Shown here one piece after another: positions 1 to 8,682 of a stretch of DNA of 64,000 nucleotides (the stretch's first letter is position 1; each line of letters begins with the position of its first letter). The stretch comes from Rhizobium sp. CG5 (GTDB lineage: Bacteria; Pseudomonadota; Alphaproteobacteria; Rhizobiales; Rhizobiaceae). The position numbers were made by a program, and so were the translations under genes. The notes below the pieces were generated by a model that ran no database searches, was not told the DNA's origin, and saw only the letters and a program-made list of their open reading frames with translations. The stretch spans positions 62,001 to 126,000 of the forward strand of contig NZ_JABAEF010000011.1 of the NCBI RefSeq assembly GCF_023701945.1, given 5' to 3'.

Positions 1-843
1 TGTTATCACCCCTATTACAAGGCGCCGGATCTCATCGGGCCGCCGCTTGCCCGCCTTTTTGGCATTCCCTACGTGACTGCGGAAGCCTCCTATTCGAAGC
101 GGCGCAATCTTGGTTGCTGGGCACGGCATCAGGATGCGCTGAAGGATCTGGTCGCCAGAGCCGCCGTCAACTTCTGCTTCACCGAGCGAGACCGTGCGGG
201 CCTGGAATCGGCAGTTCCAGACGCGCGACTTGCGCGTATCGCCCCCTTCATCGACGCCGCGCCATTCCTCACCGCAACTCCGGCGCCGGAAAAGGCCCGC
301 CTGGTGACGGTCGCGATGATGCGACCGGGTGATAAGCTCCAGAGCTATGCCGCGCTGGCGGCAGCTTTGAAATATGTAATTGCCCCCGACTGGCACCTTG
401 CCATTGTCGGCGATGGCCCGGAGCGGGAAGCTGTCGAAGCGCTCTTTTCCGCTTTTCCAGCAGGCCGGATCGAATGGCTGGGTGAGTTGTCTCGCACCGG
501 GGTCATCGAACAACTGTCACGCGCCTCGCTTTTCGTCTGGCCCGGTCATGGCGAGGCCTACGGGCTTGCCTATCTCGAAGCGCAGGCAGCCGGCCTGCCG
601 GTCATCGCCGAAAACATCGCCGGCGTACCAGAAGTCGTACTCGACGGCAGCACGGGTCTGCTGACCGCGTCCAATGACGCCAGCGGCTTGGCGCAATCCA
701 TTGACTCTCTGCTTTCGGATCAACAACAACGGCAGAAGCTTGCCGAAGCTGCCCGAATATTTGTCTCGACCGAACGTTCTTTACCGGTGGTCGCTCGCCG
801 CATTGCCGACCTCCTGGTTCCAGCACTGGAGTTTACCCTATGA
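1..843 (+). CDS. Glycosyltransferase family 4 protein, 5' partial
   Basis: The reading frame is open from base 1, so the true start lies upstream. The in-frame GTG at 73 is probably internal, because the residues before it (YKAPDLIGPPLARLFGIPYV) read as normal GT4 N-terminal-domain sequence. The visible 280 residues include the C-terminal GT-B nucleotide-sugar domain: LAIVGDGPERE, then GEAYGLAYLEAQAAGLPVIA with the E-x7-E pattern of retaining GT4 enzymes, then GVPEVVLDGSTGLL. It would transfer a sugar from an NDP-sugar in the cytoplasm, probably during surface polysaccharide assembly. Its stop overlaps the start of the deacetylase-like gene by 4 bp, so the two are translationally coupled. Donor and acceptor cannot be predicted. 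Confidence 0.9.
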   Translation, partial: CYHPYYKAPDLIGPPLARLFGIPYVTAEASYSKRRNLGCWARHQDALKDLVARAAVNFCFTERDRAGLESAVPDARLARIAPFIDAAPFLTATPAPEKARLVTVAMMRPGDKLQSYAALAAALKYVIAPDWHLAIVGDGPEREAVEALFSAFPAGRIEWLGELSRTGVIEQLSRASLFVWPGHGEAYGLAYLEAQAAGLPVIAENIAGVPEVVLDGSTGLLTASNDASGLAQSIDSLLSDQQQRQKLAEAARIFVSTERSLPVVARRIADLLVPALEFTL

Positions 844-1565
844 CCGAACTACTGCTGCGCGAGACCCTGGGTCGCCTGGCGGACAACCGCCAGACGATAA
901 AACTGTGGCTGCGCGACGATGACGCGGTCAACCCATCAACAGCGCTCGACACCTTGTTGACCATGACCGCTTCATACGCCGTTCCGGTAACGCTCGCCGT
1001 CATACCCGAGCACACAGGCGAAGCCTTGGCAAAAAGGCTCGACACCGCGCCGGATGCCCTCGTCGCCGTGCATGGATGGTCCCACGCCAATCACGCGCCG
1101 GACGGCGAAAAGAAGCAGGAACTCGGACCGAGCCGTCCGGCCGAGTTGGTTCTAGCTGAACTGAAGGCCGGCCTGCGCAAGTTGAAGGACCTGCACGCCC
1201 ACCGTTTCATTCCGATGCTGGTGCCCCCGTGGAACCGCATTGCCGCAGGTCTTGCGTCTCGGCTTGGCGAGCAGGGTTTCACATCGCTCTCTGTTTTCGG
1301 CAGGGAGCAGCCAAGCTCTCCCATCTGTCTGATCAACACCCATGTCGATATCATGGACTGGCATGGCACCCGCGGCGGACGCCCGGCCCCCGTCTTGTTT
1401 GCAGAGCTTGCAACCGAAATCGGACGGGTCGATCCGGCGCCGCTGACCGGCATACTGACCCATCACCTCGTGCATGACGCCGCAGCCTGGGATTTTCTGG
1501 AAGCGCTCTTTGCCATCACGAATGGCCATCCGGCATGCGAATGGGTACGGCCAGAACCGAGCTGA
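840..1565 (+). CDS. Polysaccharide deacetylase-like (NodB-fold) protein
   Basis: This 241-aa protein has no signal peptide or membrane segment. LWLRDDDAV near residues 23-31 fits the metal-binding Asp motif of carbohydrate esterase 4 enzymes. VAVHGWSHANH near residues 76-86 supplies the second motif (H-x3-H type). A later LTHHLVHD segment could provide the distal catalytic histidine. Enzymes of this fold remove N- or O-acetyl groups from sugars. The ATG sits in a 4-bp overlap with the upstream glycosyltransferase, so the pair probably acts on one glycan. The protein is shorter and more divergent than typical NodB proteins. The fold is well supported, the exact reaction is inferred. Confidence 0.78.
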   Translation: MTELLLRETLGRLADNRQTIKLWLRDDDAVNPSTALDTLLTMTASYAVPVTLAVIPEHTGEALAKRLDTAPDALVAVHGWSHANHAPDGEKKQELGPSRPAELVLAELKAGLRKLKDLHAHRFIPMLVPPWNRIAAGLASRLGEQGFTSLSVFGREQPSSPICLINTHVDIMDWHGTRGGRPAPVLFAELATEIGRVDPAPLTGILTHHLVHDAAAWDFLEALFAITNGHPACEWVRPEPS

Positions 1566-1568
1566 CGG

Positions 1569-2552
1569 TTACCAGGACTTCCAGTCGATCAGGAAACCCC
1601 GATCGCAGCGCATCGCCTCATTGCGCGCGTCATCCACCGCCTCAAGCGGCGCGCGGCGCGGCAGGACCGCGGCCATCATGTCGACTGTGGCAAGCGTGAC
1701 GCCAGCACCCCGACAGGCATAGGTGAAGATCAATGGCCCCGTCGACCACCAGGCTGGCGCATCCGGCAAAGCGCCCATAACCCGCGGGATCGCCTCTATG
1801 ATCCGCCGTATGACCGGATGCTGCGGTGGCGTGCTGATGAAGGCATTGGCCAGAAGCAGGCCGCCGGCACTGGTCAGCCGCGGCGTCGCGTCGGCCAGCG
1901 CCGTAAAGCCGACAAGTGCGATAAAATCGTCGAAGCCAACATCGTCGCGCGCCGGATACCAGTCGGCATCCATGTAGAGGCCACCGAATTTTTCCAGCAC
2001 CAGATAGCGCGCCACATCGGCCGCACCGGGAAAATCCTTGCGCGCCATCATCTCTGCAAAGGCGGCGTTCTGATCAAAACCTTCCGCCAGCAGCGCAGCC
2101 TCGTCCCAAAGCCGGTATTGCATCGAAAAGGAAGCACAGTGGCGTCGCCAGGCGTCCACGGCCGGCGGCTGCGGCAGATCGCCGATCCAGACCTGGTGGA
2201 GGATCCGCGGCACTGTCTGGCCGGCCAGCCGAGCAATGCGCCGCTGTTCTTCGCCGCTATAGCGTCCGATATCTGCCATAACAGCGGGATCCGGCACCAG
2301 TGTGAACTGAAGCCCTATGACCCGCAGCCTGTCCTTGGAGACCTTGGCAAGCTTCAGATTGGCCGAGTGCAGTTTGCGCGGCAATCCGAGCACGGTCGGC
2401 GGCCCGAGTTCAGCGCGGGCGACCAGTTCCTTGTCGGCCATGAGACTGTCCAGCAGGTCCTGGGCACCCTTGGTGTCACCACCGCGCGCCATTTCGACGC
2501 TCTGGGCAATAATTGCCCGAGCAATGGCGCGTGGATTGTCGCTGATGGTCAA
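1569..2552 (-). CDS. DXD-motif glycosyltransferase (GT32/Och1-like)
   Basis: The 327-aa product carries the glycosyltransferase sugar-binding DXD region. IPRILHQVWIGD near the middle is the typical GT32 entry motif, and GGLYMDADWYP holds the metal/nucleotide-binding DxD. About 110 residues precede this domain and are not recognised. The start is a TTG at 2552-2550, supported by a GGAG about 6 nt upstream and by no in-frame ATG giving the full domain. It lies 68 bp downstream of the DUF3095 gene on the same strand, probably as a two-gene unit. It converges on the deacetylase-like gene with only 3 bp between the stops. Its likely role is adding one sugar to a capsular or other surface glycan; the substrate is unknown. 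Confidence 0.82.
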   Translation of the reverse strand: MTISDNPRAIARAIIAQSVEMARGGDTKGAQDLLDSLMADKELVARAELGPPTVLGLPRKLHSANLKLAKVSKDRLRVIGLQFTLVPDPAVMADIGRYSGEEQRRIARLAGQTVPRILHQVWIGDLPQPPAVDAWRRHCASFSMQYRLWDEAALLAEGFDQNAAFAEMMARKDFPGAADVARYLVLEKFGGLYMDADWYPARDDVGFDDFIALVGFTALADATPRLTSAGGLLLANAFISTPPQHPVIRRIIEAIPRVMGALPDAPAWWSTGPLIFTYACRGAGVTLATVDMMAAVLPRRAPLEAVDDARNEAMRCDRGFLIDWKSW

Positions 2553-2620
2553 ATTTTTCTCCGGGCAAGGCAGGCCGATTTTCTATCGGGGAAATCGCCA
2601 TCCCGCAAGATCACCGACAC

Positions 2621-3796
2621 TTACGCCTGCGGCGCCATCAGCATCTGCCGCTTTATCTGGGTCGAAGCAGCCGCATAACCGCCCATAGCTCCATCGACGA
2701 AATGCATGTGGTCAAGCGACAGCGGCGATGGAACGATGCAGGTCATGAGGGCTGCCTCCTGTTCGTGCAGGCCATAGAAGCAAAGGCCTGCGGCATAGGC
2801 CTGCTCGAGCCGCTCGCGCAGTTTATCCAACCTTGCCTGGTCCATGTCGATTGTCATTTTCAGGCCATCGTCGAACTTTCGGAAGTCTGTATTGCTGGCC
2901 ACCGATCGCCCGTAACGGGCCGCATCGAAGCCGCGGAATGAACCGCCAAAGACGCGCAGGACATTGACGAGCAGGACTTCGCCGACCACGCGAAGGCCGC
3001 GCTTGAGCATGCCGACGCGGTTGAGGTGGCGAGCTCCGGCGCTCGCCTCGAACCCGATCCCCTCACTGACGAAGCCGAGCTTTGGTCCTTCCTCGGGCAC
3101 AGGGTGCCCCTCTCGCCCATCCACTTCCACCAGATCGATGATGTCGAGCACGAGACTGCTGAAGGCCTGCGGATCCTGCACAGGGCCCGCAACCACAATG
3201 ATCGAGACGACCTTTCCACGCGTCGCTTTGATCGGGTCCCAGCGGCAGGAAAGACCACTGAGGTCCGGCCGTGCCCCGATCGCCGCGGCCGGAACCGCAT
3301 ATAGGCCCTCTTTCATGCGCGCATCTGCCCAGCTGTTGCCGCCGCCCGAAAACATCGCATAGGACACGTCGTCGCTGGCCTGAAAGCGGGCGATGCGAAC
3401 ATCGAAGCCATGGTCGCGGATATCTTCGACAGGGACCAGCGCTGCGCGCAGTGTCAACCCCAGATCGTCGAAGGCCCACCGCTGCACATTGGACAGCGTG
3501 GTCATCGCGATCTCCCGACCCTGTGGCGGTATGGCCACGGCCGCGCCATCCCCACCAAAGACGAAGGGCAGGTCGTGACGCCCGAGACTGTTGTTGAGGC
3601 TGGCGATCACGGCAGCGCCCGCCATGTTGACGGCCTTATAACGGCCCGCCTCGATGGCCACGGTCGAATCGACGATGTCAGCGACCGCCAATGCCCAGCC
3701 AGACGGCAGGGCGCTATAGACAGCGGGATCGGCCACATCCTCGAAATTCCGCAGGACACGGACGCCCGCAAGAAATTCATTATACGTCGGTTCCAT
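2621..3796 (-). CDS. DUF3095 family protein with class III cyclase-like motifs
   Basis: The protein has 391 aa from the ATG at 3796, chosen because AAGGA lies about 8 nt upstream; an upstream in-frame start would lack a site. The N-terminal half resembles a class III nucleotidyl cyclase core. AVADIVDST near residues 37-45 places Asp40 where the first metal-binding Asp lies, and FVFGGDGAAVAI near 78-89 places Asp83 at the second. No membrane segments or extra sensor domains are seen. The family is known only as DUF3095, and cyclase activity is my inference from the two motifs. It is upstream of and co-directional with the GT32-like gene, and it lies 8 kb from a bona fide adenylate cyclase gene. 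Confidence 0.8.
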   Translation of the reverse strand: MEPTYNEFLAGVRVLRNFEDVADPAVYSALPSGWALAVADIVDSTVAIEAGRYKAVNMAGAAVIASLNNSLGRHDLPFVFGGDGAAVAIPPQGREIAMTTLSNVQRWAFDDLGLTLRAALVPVEDIRDHGFDVRIARFQASDDVSYAMFSGGGNSWADARMKEGLYAVPAAAIGARPDLSGLSCRWDPIKATRGKVVSIIVVAGPVQDPQAFSSLVLDIIDLVEVDGREGHPVPEEGPKLGFVSEGIGFEASAGARHLNRVGMLKRGLRVVGEVLLVNVLRVFGGSFRGFDAARYGRSVASNTDFRKFDDGLKMTIDMDQARLDKLRERLEQAYAAGLCFYGLHEQEAALMTCIVPSPLSLDHMHFVDGAMGGYAAASTQIKRQMLMAPQA

Positions 3797-4283
3797 CCCG
3801 CCATCCTTGTTCGACACGCCCAATCGAATTGGGTACACAAAGGCGCGAAATCAAGTGCGTTCGCCACTGGCAGACTTACTGCAGCCGATGGCTCGAAGCC
3901 ATAAGCCCAATCGCCTGGACGGGCGCGCCGCCCGTTCTGCTTGCGCCACCACATAAGGTCCAGGTCGTCGCTGCACGATCCGAGAGAGGAGTGACGAGAT
4001 CATGCGCCCTGTTGAGAGCCGTGCATGTCCGATGTCTGCGTTGACATCGCAGTTCACTCGCAACCAATCTTAAATCCTATTGTATTTCAGAGAAAATCTG
4101 GCATATCCGTGATCCGATATATGCCGCGGTGGCGCGATCGTTGTTCGCTTGAACGACTGTTGACTGAGCTCCGGCAACGTAGATTTATCTGCGTCGCTTA
4201 GTTAGCGAAACAATACAAATGCTTGTTCGGTCCCGAACCGATAGATGGGACAGGCTTAACAAGAACGAATCCATGGGCAAAGA
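3797..4283. promoter_or_regulatory. Divergent intergenic region with two small dyads
   Basis: This 487-bp non-coding stretch separates the divergent DUF3095 and epimerase genes, so it must hold promoters for both. Two short dyads stand out. One is CCCAAT-CGA-ATTGGG at 3819-3833, about 23 bp upstream of the DUF3095 start. The other is GTTCGG-TC-CCGAAC at 4225-4238, about 46 bp upstream of the epimerase start. No convincing -35/-10 pair could be placed, and no open frame here looks coding. Confidence 0.4.
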
Positions 4284-5357
4284 ATGCGCTATTTGATAAC
4301 CGGCACGGGTGGCTTCATCGGCTTTCATCTCGCGCGCAGACTGCTGGCTGCCGGTCATGCCGTGACCGGCTTTGACGGCATGACCCATTATTATGACGTC
4401 AAGTTGAAGCAGCAGCGCCACCGCATTCTCTCCGCCTATGACAATTTCGATCCGGTGATCGGCATGCTCGAAGACCGCGACGCTCTCGATCGAGCGGCCT
4501 CGATCGAGACGCCCGACGTGATCGTTCATCTCGCAGCCCAGGCCGGCGTCCGCTATAGCCTTGAAGAGCCCGGCACCTATGTGTCTGCCAATATAAACGG
4601 TTCGTGGCAGGTTCTCGAACTGGCCAAAGCAGTCAAGCCGAAACACCTGCTTCTGGCATCGAGCTCTTCCGTCTATGGCGCAAACGAGAGCATTCCGTTC
4701 CTGGAGAGCGATCATGCCGACGAGCCTTTGACCATCTACGCCGCGACCAAAAAGGCGATGGAGGCGATGGCCCATTCCTATGCCCATCTGCACAAGGTGC
4801 CGACGACGGCCTTCCGGTTCTTTACCGTCTATGGCCCCTGGGGCCGGCCGGACATGGCGCTGTTCAAGTTCACGGATGCGATCATCAATCACCGTCCCGT
4901 GGAAATTTACAGCGAAGGCCGGATGAGCCGCGACTTCACCTATATCGATGACCTGGTCGAGGCGATTGTCAGGCTTGTCGAAGTTCCGCCGGCAGAAGGC
5001 AACCGTGTCGAAACCGAGGGCGTTGTCGACACGCTCTCGCGGCACGCGCCTTTCCGAGTGATCAATATCGGCGCAGGCTTGCCGGTCGAACTGATCCGCT
5101 TTGTCGATATCGTCGAAGATGCAATCGGCCAGAAGGCAATCCGGAAGTATCTGCCGCCCCAAAAGGGCGACGTACCGCGCACCTTTGCCGATCAGAAGCT
5201 TTTGAAGGCCCTCACCGGCTTCGTGCCCCAGACGCCTTTGGAAGAGGGGGTGCGTGCATTCGTCGAATGGTATCGCGAGTGGTCCCAGGCGCTTAAGAAT
5301 GACGACGCCCTCCGCGACGTCAGCACCCGCAGGGCAGAGATCCGTGCATCTCTCTGA
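4284..5357 (+). CDS. NAD-dependent epimerase, UDP-glucuronate 4-epimerase-like
   Basis: This is a 357-aa extended short-chain dehydrogenase/reductase. TGTGGFIG near residues 6-13 is the NAD-binding glycine-rich loop. [15 protein letters not shown] is strongly typical of UDP-glucuronate 4-epimerases (LpsL/Cap1J/GAE group). The catalytic Tyr and Lys lie in YAATKKAME, and ASSSSVYG supplies the Ser/Thr of the triad. [17 protein letters not shown] and RDFTYIDD are further family hallmarks. The reaction would make UDP-galacturonate from UDP-glucuronate in the cytosol for lipopolysaccharide or exopolysaccharide. The ATG at 4284 has only a weak AAAGA upstream; a nearby ATG at 4273 is out of frame. 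The assignment to this epimerase subgroup is good but not proven. Confidence 0.88.
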   Translation: MRYLITGTGGFIGFHLARRLLAAGHAVTGFDGMTHYYDVKLKQQRHRILSAYDNFDPVIGMLEDRDALDRAASIETPDVIVHLAAQAGVRYSLEEPGTYVSANINGSWQVLELAKAVKPKHLLLASSSSVYGANESIPFLESDHADEPLTIYAATKKAMEAMAHSYAHLHKVPTTAFRFFTVYGPWGRPDMALFKFTDAIINHRPVEIYSEGRMSRDFTYIDDLVEAIVRLVEVPPAEGNRVETEGVVDTLSRHAPFRVINIGAGLPVELIRFVDIVEDAIGQKAIRKYLPPQKGDVPRTFADQKLLKALTGFVPQTPLEEGVRAFVEWYREWSQALKNDDALRDVSTRRAEIRASL

Positions 5358-5363
5358 GATTCT

Positions 5364-5392
5364 TTGACAACCAGCACAGCCGGCGTTAAAAT
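5364..5392 (+). promoter_or_regulatory. Near-consensus sigma-70 promoter for the ABC-like gene
   Basis: TTGACA at 5364-5369 is followed after exactly 17 bp by TAAAAT at 5387-5392, about 36 bp before the ATG at 5429. A perfect -35 box and a 5/6 -10 box at ideal spacing are rare by chance in GC-rich DNA. It probably drives the ABC-like, cNMP-binding, hydrolase and cyclase genes. Confidence 0.7.
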
Positions 5393-5428
5393 AACGGATG
5401 CCCCCCGGTCAGGCCAAGTTTTCAGTAC

Positions 5429-8152
5429 ATGAACAAAAGTCTTTCTCGATATATCTGGGGTCATACCCGACGCCAGCAGGTCGTTATACTGTTGATCGTC
5501 GCCTTGTCGATGATCCCTTATTTCCTTGCGCTTGACCTTCCAAAACAGATCATCAACGGGCCGATCCAGGGCGACGGGTTTGCCACAGCAGATGCTGTCC
5601 AGCCATTTTTCGAGGTCAGCTTCAATCTGCCGCTGATCGGCGTCATCGAAGTCTATGCGGGCTATCCGCTCGACCGCCTCTCGATGCTGATGGCACTCAG
5701 CTTCGAATTTCTGGCTCTGGTCATTGTCAACAACGCCTTCAAATATGTAATCAACACCTACAAGGGTCGCCTCGGCGAACGGCTTTTGCGGCGCATCCGC
5801 TTCCAGCTGATCGACAGGATCCTGCTTTTCCCGCCGATCTACTTCAAGCGGACCAAAAGCAGCGAGATGGCGACCATGATCAAGGACGAGGTCGAGCCGC
5901 TCGGCGGCTTTGCTGGAGAGGCCTTTGTCTCTCCCGCCATGCTCGGCGGACAGATCCTGGTCTCCCTCGCCTTCATCCTGGCGCAGAACCTCTGGCTTGG
6001 CATGGTCGCACTCTTCATGGCCATGCTGCAGCTTGGCATCATTCCACGCATGCGCCGGCGTCTCATTCGTCTGGGCCGGCAGCGGCAGCTGACCGCGCGC
6101 GCCCTGGCCGGTCGCGTCGGCGAGATGGTGGATGGGATTTCGACGATCCACGCCTACGATACATCAAACTATGAACGCGCCGACATGGCACGCCGACTGG
6201 GCGAGATTTTCGCAATCCGCTACGATCTCTACCAATGGAAATTCATGGTGAAGTTCATCAACAACTTCCTGGCTCAGGTCACTCCCTTTCTGTTCTACTG
6301 TATCGGCGGATATCTGACGCTCAAGGGCAGCCTCGACGTCGGTCAGCTGGTTGCGGTCATCAATGCCTACAAGGAATTGCCAAGTCCTTTGAAGGATCTG
6401 ATCGATTGGGATCAGGCTCGCCAGGACGTGCAGGTGAAATACGAGCAGGTGGTCGAGCAGTTCCAATCGGATTCCATGCTGGGGGAAGAAATCCAGAAGC
6501 TCTCAACGGCCGTGGTCACGCCACTCGATGGCACGATTACAGCCGTCAACCTGGCGATCAACGACGACAGCGGCGCGCGGCTTGTCCACAATGTCTCCTT
6601 CGAAGTCGGACGCGGCGAAGTCGTGGCTTTCCTCGATGCGAACGGGACAGCAGCCGTCGCCGTGGCCGAGGCAATGGGTCGCGCTGTCTGGCCGGCAAGC
6701 GGCAAAATCACGGTCGGCGGTGTCGACATACTGGAGCTGCCGGAATCGATTAGCGGCCGCAACATGAGCTATGTGTCCGCAGAATCCTATTTCTTCCACG
6801 GTACGTTGCGGGATAACCTCCTCTACGGCCTGAAGCACGCCCCGTTGCAGGCCCTGGCGCGCAAAGGCAAGGCAGCCACCCAGCGCCAATGGGAAATCAA
6901 GGAGGCACGCCTCGCCGGCAATGTTGATTTCGACATCGAGGGCGAGTGGATGGGCAACCCGGAGGCTGCCGACAGTGTGGCAGATCGTGCCACCCAGAAC
7001 CGCTGGATGCTGGGCGCGCTCGACACCGTCTTGCTGACCCATGATGTCTTCGACCTCGGATTGCGCAACACAGTCGATCCGCGACAACATGCGGAACTGG
7101 CAAGCTTTTCAATCCACGCACGCCAGACCTTGCGTCAGAGGCTGGAGGCCCTGAAACTGCCGCAACTTGTCGAGCCGTTCGAGTTTGACGCCTATAACAG
7201 CGAGGCAACAATTGCCGAGAACCTTTTGTTCGGGGCGTTGGTGGGTGGCGAGGGCGCAGCCCGCAGCATTATTTCGACAAACTATTTCCGTTCGATCGTC
7301 AGGGAGAACGGGCTGGCGGAGGAGCTGTTCGAGGTTGGCCGCGAAGTGGTTGCCAATATGGTCGACCTGTTCGGTGACGAACAGCAGAACAATCCGCTGC
7401 TGCCGGAAATGGCCTTCATGGAAGGCCGGGAAATACCCGATCTCGCCCGACTTCAGATGGACGTCGATGGCAAGGGCCCGTTCGAGGTGTCGGAAGAAAA
7501 TCGCCGGCTTATGTTTCTGACGGCCTTCTCCTATGTCGAAGGCCGCTTCCGCTTCGGCCTTCTGACCGATGGGCTGCGAGCCAAGATTGTCGATGCACGC
7601 GCGCGGTTCTATCAGAACCTGCCGCCCCAGTTGCAGACGCTCATTTCCCCATATAATCGCGAGGAGTATCAGCCGGGCCTGAGCCTGATGGAAAACATCG
7701 TGTTCGGCAAGATCAGCCGCTCGGACGCCAATGCCCATGAGCGCATCGTCTCGATGATCCAGGATCTGGCCAAGGAAAAGGATGTTTACGGCAAGATTCT
7801 CGAAACAGGCATCGAATTCGATCTCGGTCCCGGCGGCCGACGCCTCACCCTGTTGCAGCGACGCAAACTGAACGTGGCCAGGGCTATCATTAGAAAATCA
7901 GAATACTACATTCTCAATCAGCCATTGCCTGGACTGAATCCACGACTTCAGAGTCAATTGGTTGAAAATGTCATCTCGTTCTTGCAGGTGCAATCTAATG
8001 AGTGCAGTATAATCTGGGTCCTGTCCAATCCGAGCTTGTGCTCATACTTTGAACGGGTCGTGGTTTTCGACAATGGCGAAATCAAAGCCAATGGAAGCTA
8101 TGGCTCGCTCGTGGCTGAAGACGAGATGGTGAAAGCGCTGACGACGGGATAG
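5429..8152 (+). CDS. ABC exporter-like membrane protein with dead nucleotide-binding domain
   Basis: This 907-aa protein begins with a type I exporter membrane domain (about residues 1-350, several hydrophobic segments). A nucleotide-binding domain follows in which every catalytic motif is lost. At the Walker A position (about 402-412) the sequence is LDANGTAAVAV, without GKS/T. At the Q-loop it is YVSAES (about 448) instead of YVPQ. At the signature it is LTLLQRRKLNVARA (about 806) instead of LSGGQ. At Walker B it is YYILNQP (about 826-832), without D-E, and the H-loop reads VLSNPSL. About 340 unrecognised residues separate the two NBD halves and contain two further copies of the post-Q-loop motif (ATIAENLLFG near 593, LSLMENIVFG near 751; the first is GTLRDNLLYG near 458). 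ATP hydrolysis looks impossible, so a structural or receptor role is inferred. It heads the cAMP cassette. Confidence 0.88.
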   Translation: MNKSLSRYIWGHTRRQQVVILLIVALSMIPYFLALDLPKQIINGPIQGDGFATADAVQPFFEVSFNLPLIGVIEVYAGYPLDRLSMLMALSFEFLALVIVNNAFKYVINTYKGRLGERLLRRIRFQLIDRILLFPPIYFKRTKSSEMATMIKDEVEPLGGFAGEAFVSPAMLGGQILVSLAFILAQNLWLGMVALFMAMLQLGIIPRMRRRLIRLGRQRQLTARALAGRVGEMVDGISTIHAYDTSNYERADMARRLGEIFAIRYDLYQWKFMVKFINNFLAQVTPFLFYCIGGYLTLKGSLDVGQLVAVINAYKELPSPLKDLIDWDQARQDVQVKYEQVVEQFQSDSMLGEEIQKLSTAVVTPLDGTITAVNLAINDDSGARLVHNVSFEVGRGEVVAFLDANGTAAVAVAEAMGRAVWPASGKITVGGVDILELPESISGRNMSYVSAESYFFHGTLRDNLLYGLKHAPLQALARKGKAATQRQWEIKEARLAGNVDFDIEGEWMGNPEAADSVADRATQNRWMLGALDTVLLTHDVFDLGLRNTVDPRQHAELASFSIHARQTLRQRLEALKLPQLVEPFEFDAYNSEATIAENLLFGALVGGEGAARSIISTNYFRSIVRENGLAEELFEVGREVVANMVDLFGDEQQNNPLLPEMAFMEGREIPDLARLQMDVDGKGPFEVSEENRRLMFLTAFSYVEGRFRFGLLTDGLRAKIVDARARFYQNLPPQLQTLISPYNREEYQPGLSLMENIVFGKISRSDANAHERIVSMIQDLAKEKDVYGKILETGIEFDLGPGGRRLTLLQRRKLNVARAIIRKSEYYILNQPLPGLNPRLQSQLVENVISFLQVQSNECSIIWVLSNPSLCSYFERVVVFDNGEIKANGSYGSLVAEDEMVKALTTG

Positions 8153-8188
8153 GTTTAGGACCGCTAACTTTGGTTTGGAGGTGTGCAT

Positions 8189-8647
8189 ATGATCCTTGCT
8201 GATGAAGTTCGCTGCCTGCGCACGTTGCAGTTGTTTGCATCTGTCGATGCAGCAAAGCTGAAACTTCTGGCCTTCAATTCCGAAAGGGTGCGCTATTCAC
8301 CGGGTCAGGTGCTTTTCTATCAAGGCGATGTCGGCGATGCAGCTTATGTCATTCTCAGCGGCACGGCAGAGGTAACGGTGGAAACGTCATTTGGCATGGT
8401 CAAGGTTGCGACCATCGAACGAAACTCGCTGATCGGTGAAATTTCCCTGCTCGGGGACGGCACGAGAACGGCAACGGTGACTGCGTTGACGCAGCTGGAG
8501 ACATTGCGGATCGGCAAGGAGAACTTTTTGAAGCTGATGACGGAGTCACCAAAATTCATGCTATCCGTTCTGGAGGTACTTTCCAGCCGTCTGACCCGGA
8601 CCACCCGGGAGTTGGCCAAGCATAAGGGCCAGTATGAGTTCGCATGA
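8189..8647 (+). CDS. Cyclic-nucleotide-binding domain protein
   Basis: This 152-aa single-domain protein has an N-terminal helix and a CAP_ED/cNMP beta-roll: SPGQVLFYQGDVGDAAYVILSG, then the phosphate-binding cassette IGEISLLGDGTRTATVTA with the Glu and Arg that normally contact the ribose and cyclic phosphate. No helix-turn-helix follows, so it is not a CRP-type regulator. It may be a stand-alone cAMP effector, or a regulatory subunit for the adjacent membrane protein or hydrolase. The start is ATG 8189, because GGAGG lies 7 nt before it; the GTG at 8183 is too close to that site. It follows the ABC-like gene by 36 bp. Confidence 0.88.
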   Translation: MILADEVRCLRTLQLFASVDAAKLKLLAFNSERVRYSPGQVLFYQGDVGDAAYVILSGTAEVTVETSFGMVKVATIERNSLIGEISLLGDGTRTATVTALTQLETLRIGKENFLKLMTESPKFMLSVLEVLSSRLTRTTRELAKHKGQYEFA

Positions 8648-8682
8648 TTTGTCCCTAGGACTGCTGTCGTCGCGAGGGTGCC

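Noticed and set aside
8183..8188. GTG at 8183 as start of the cyclic-nucleotide-binding protein
   Set aside because: The GGAGG site is only one base away, while ATG 8189 has 7-nt spacing.
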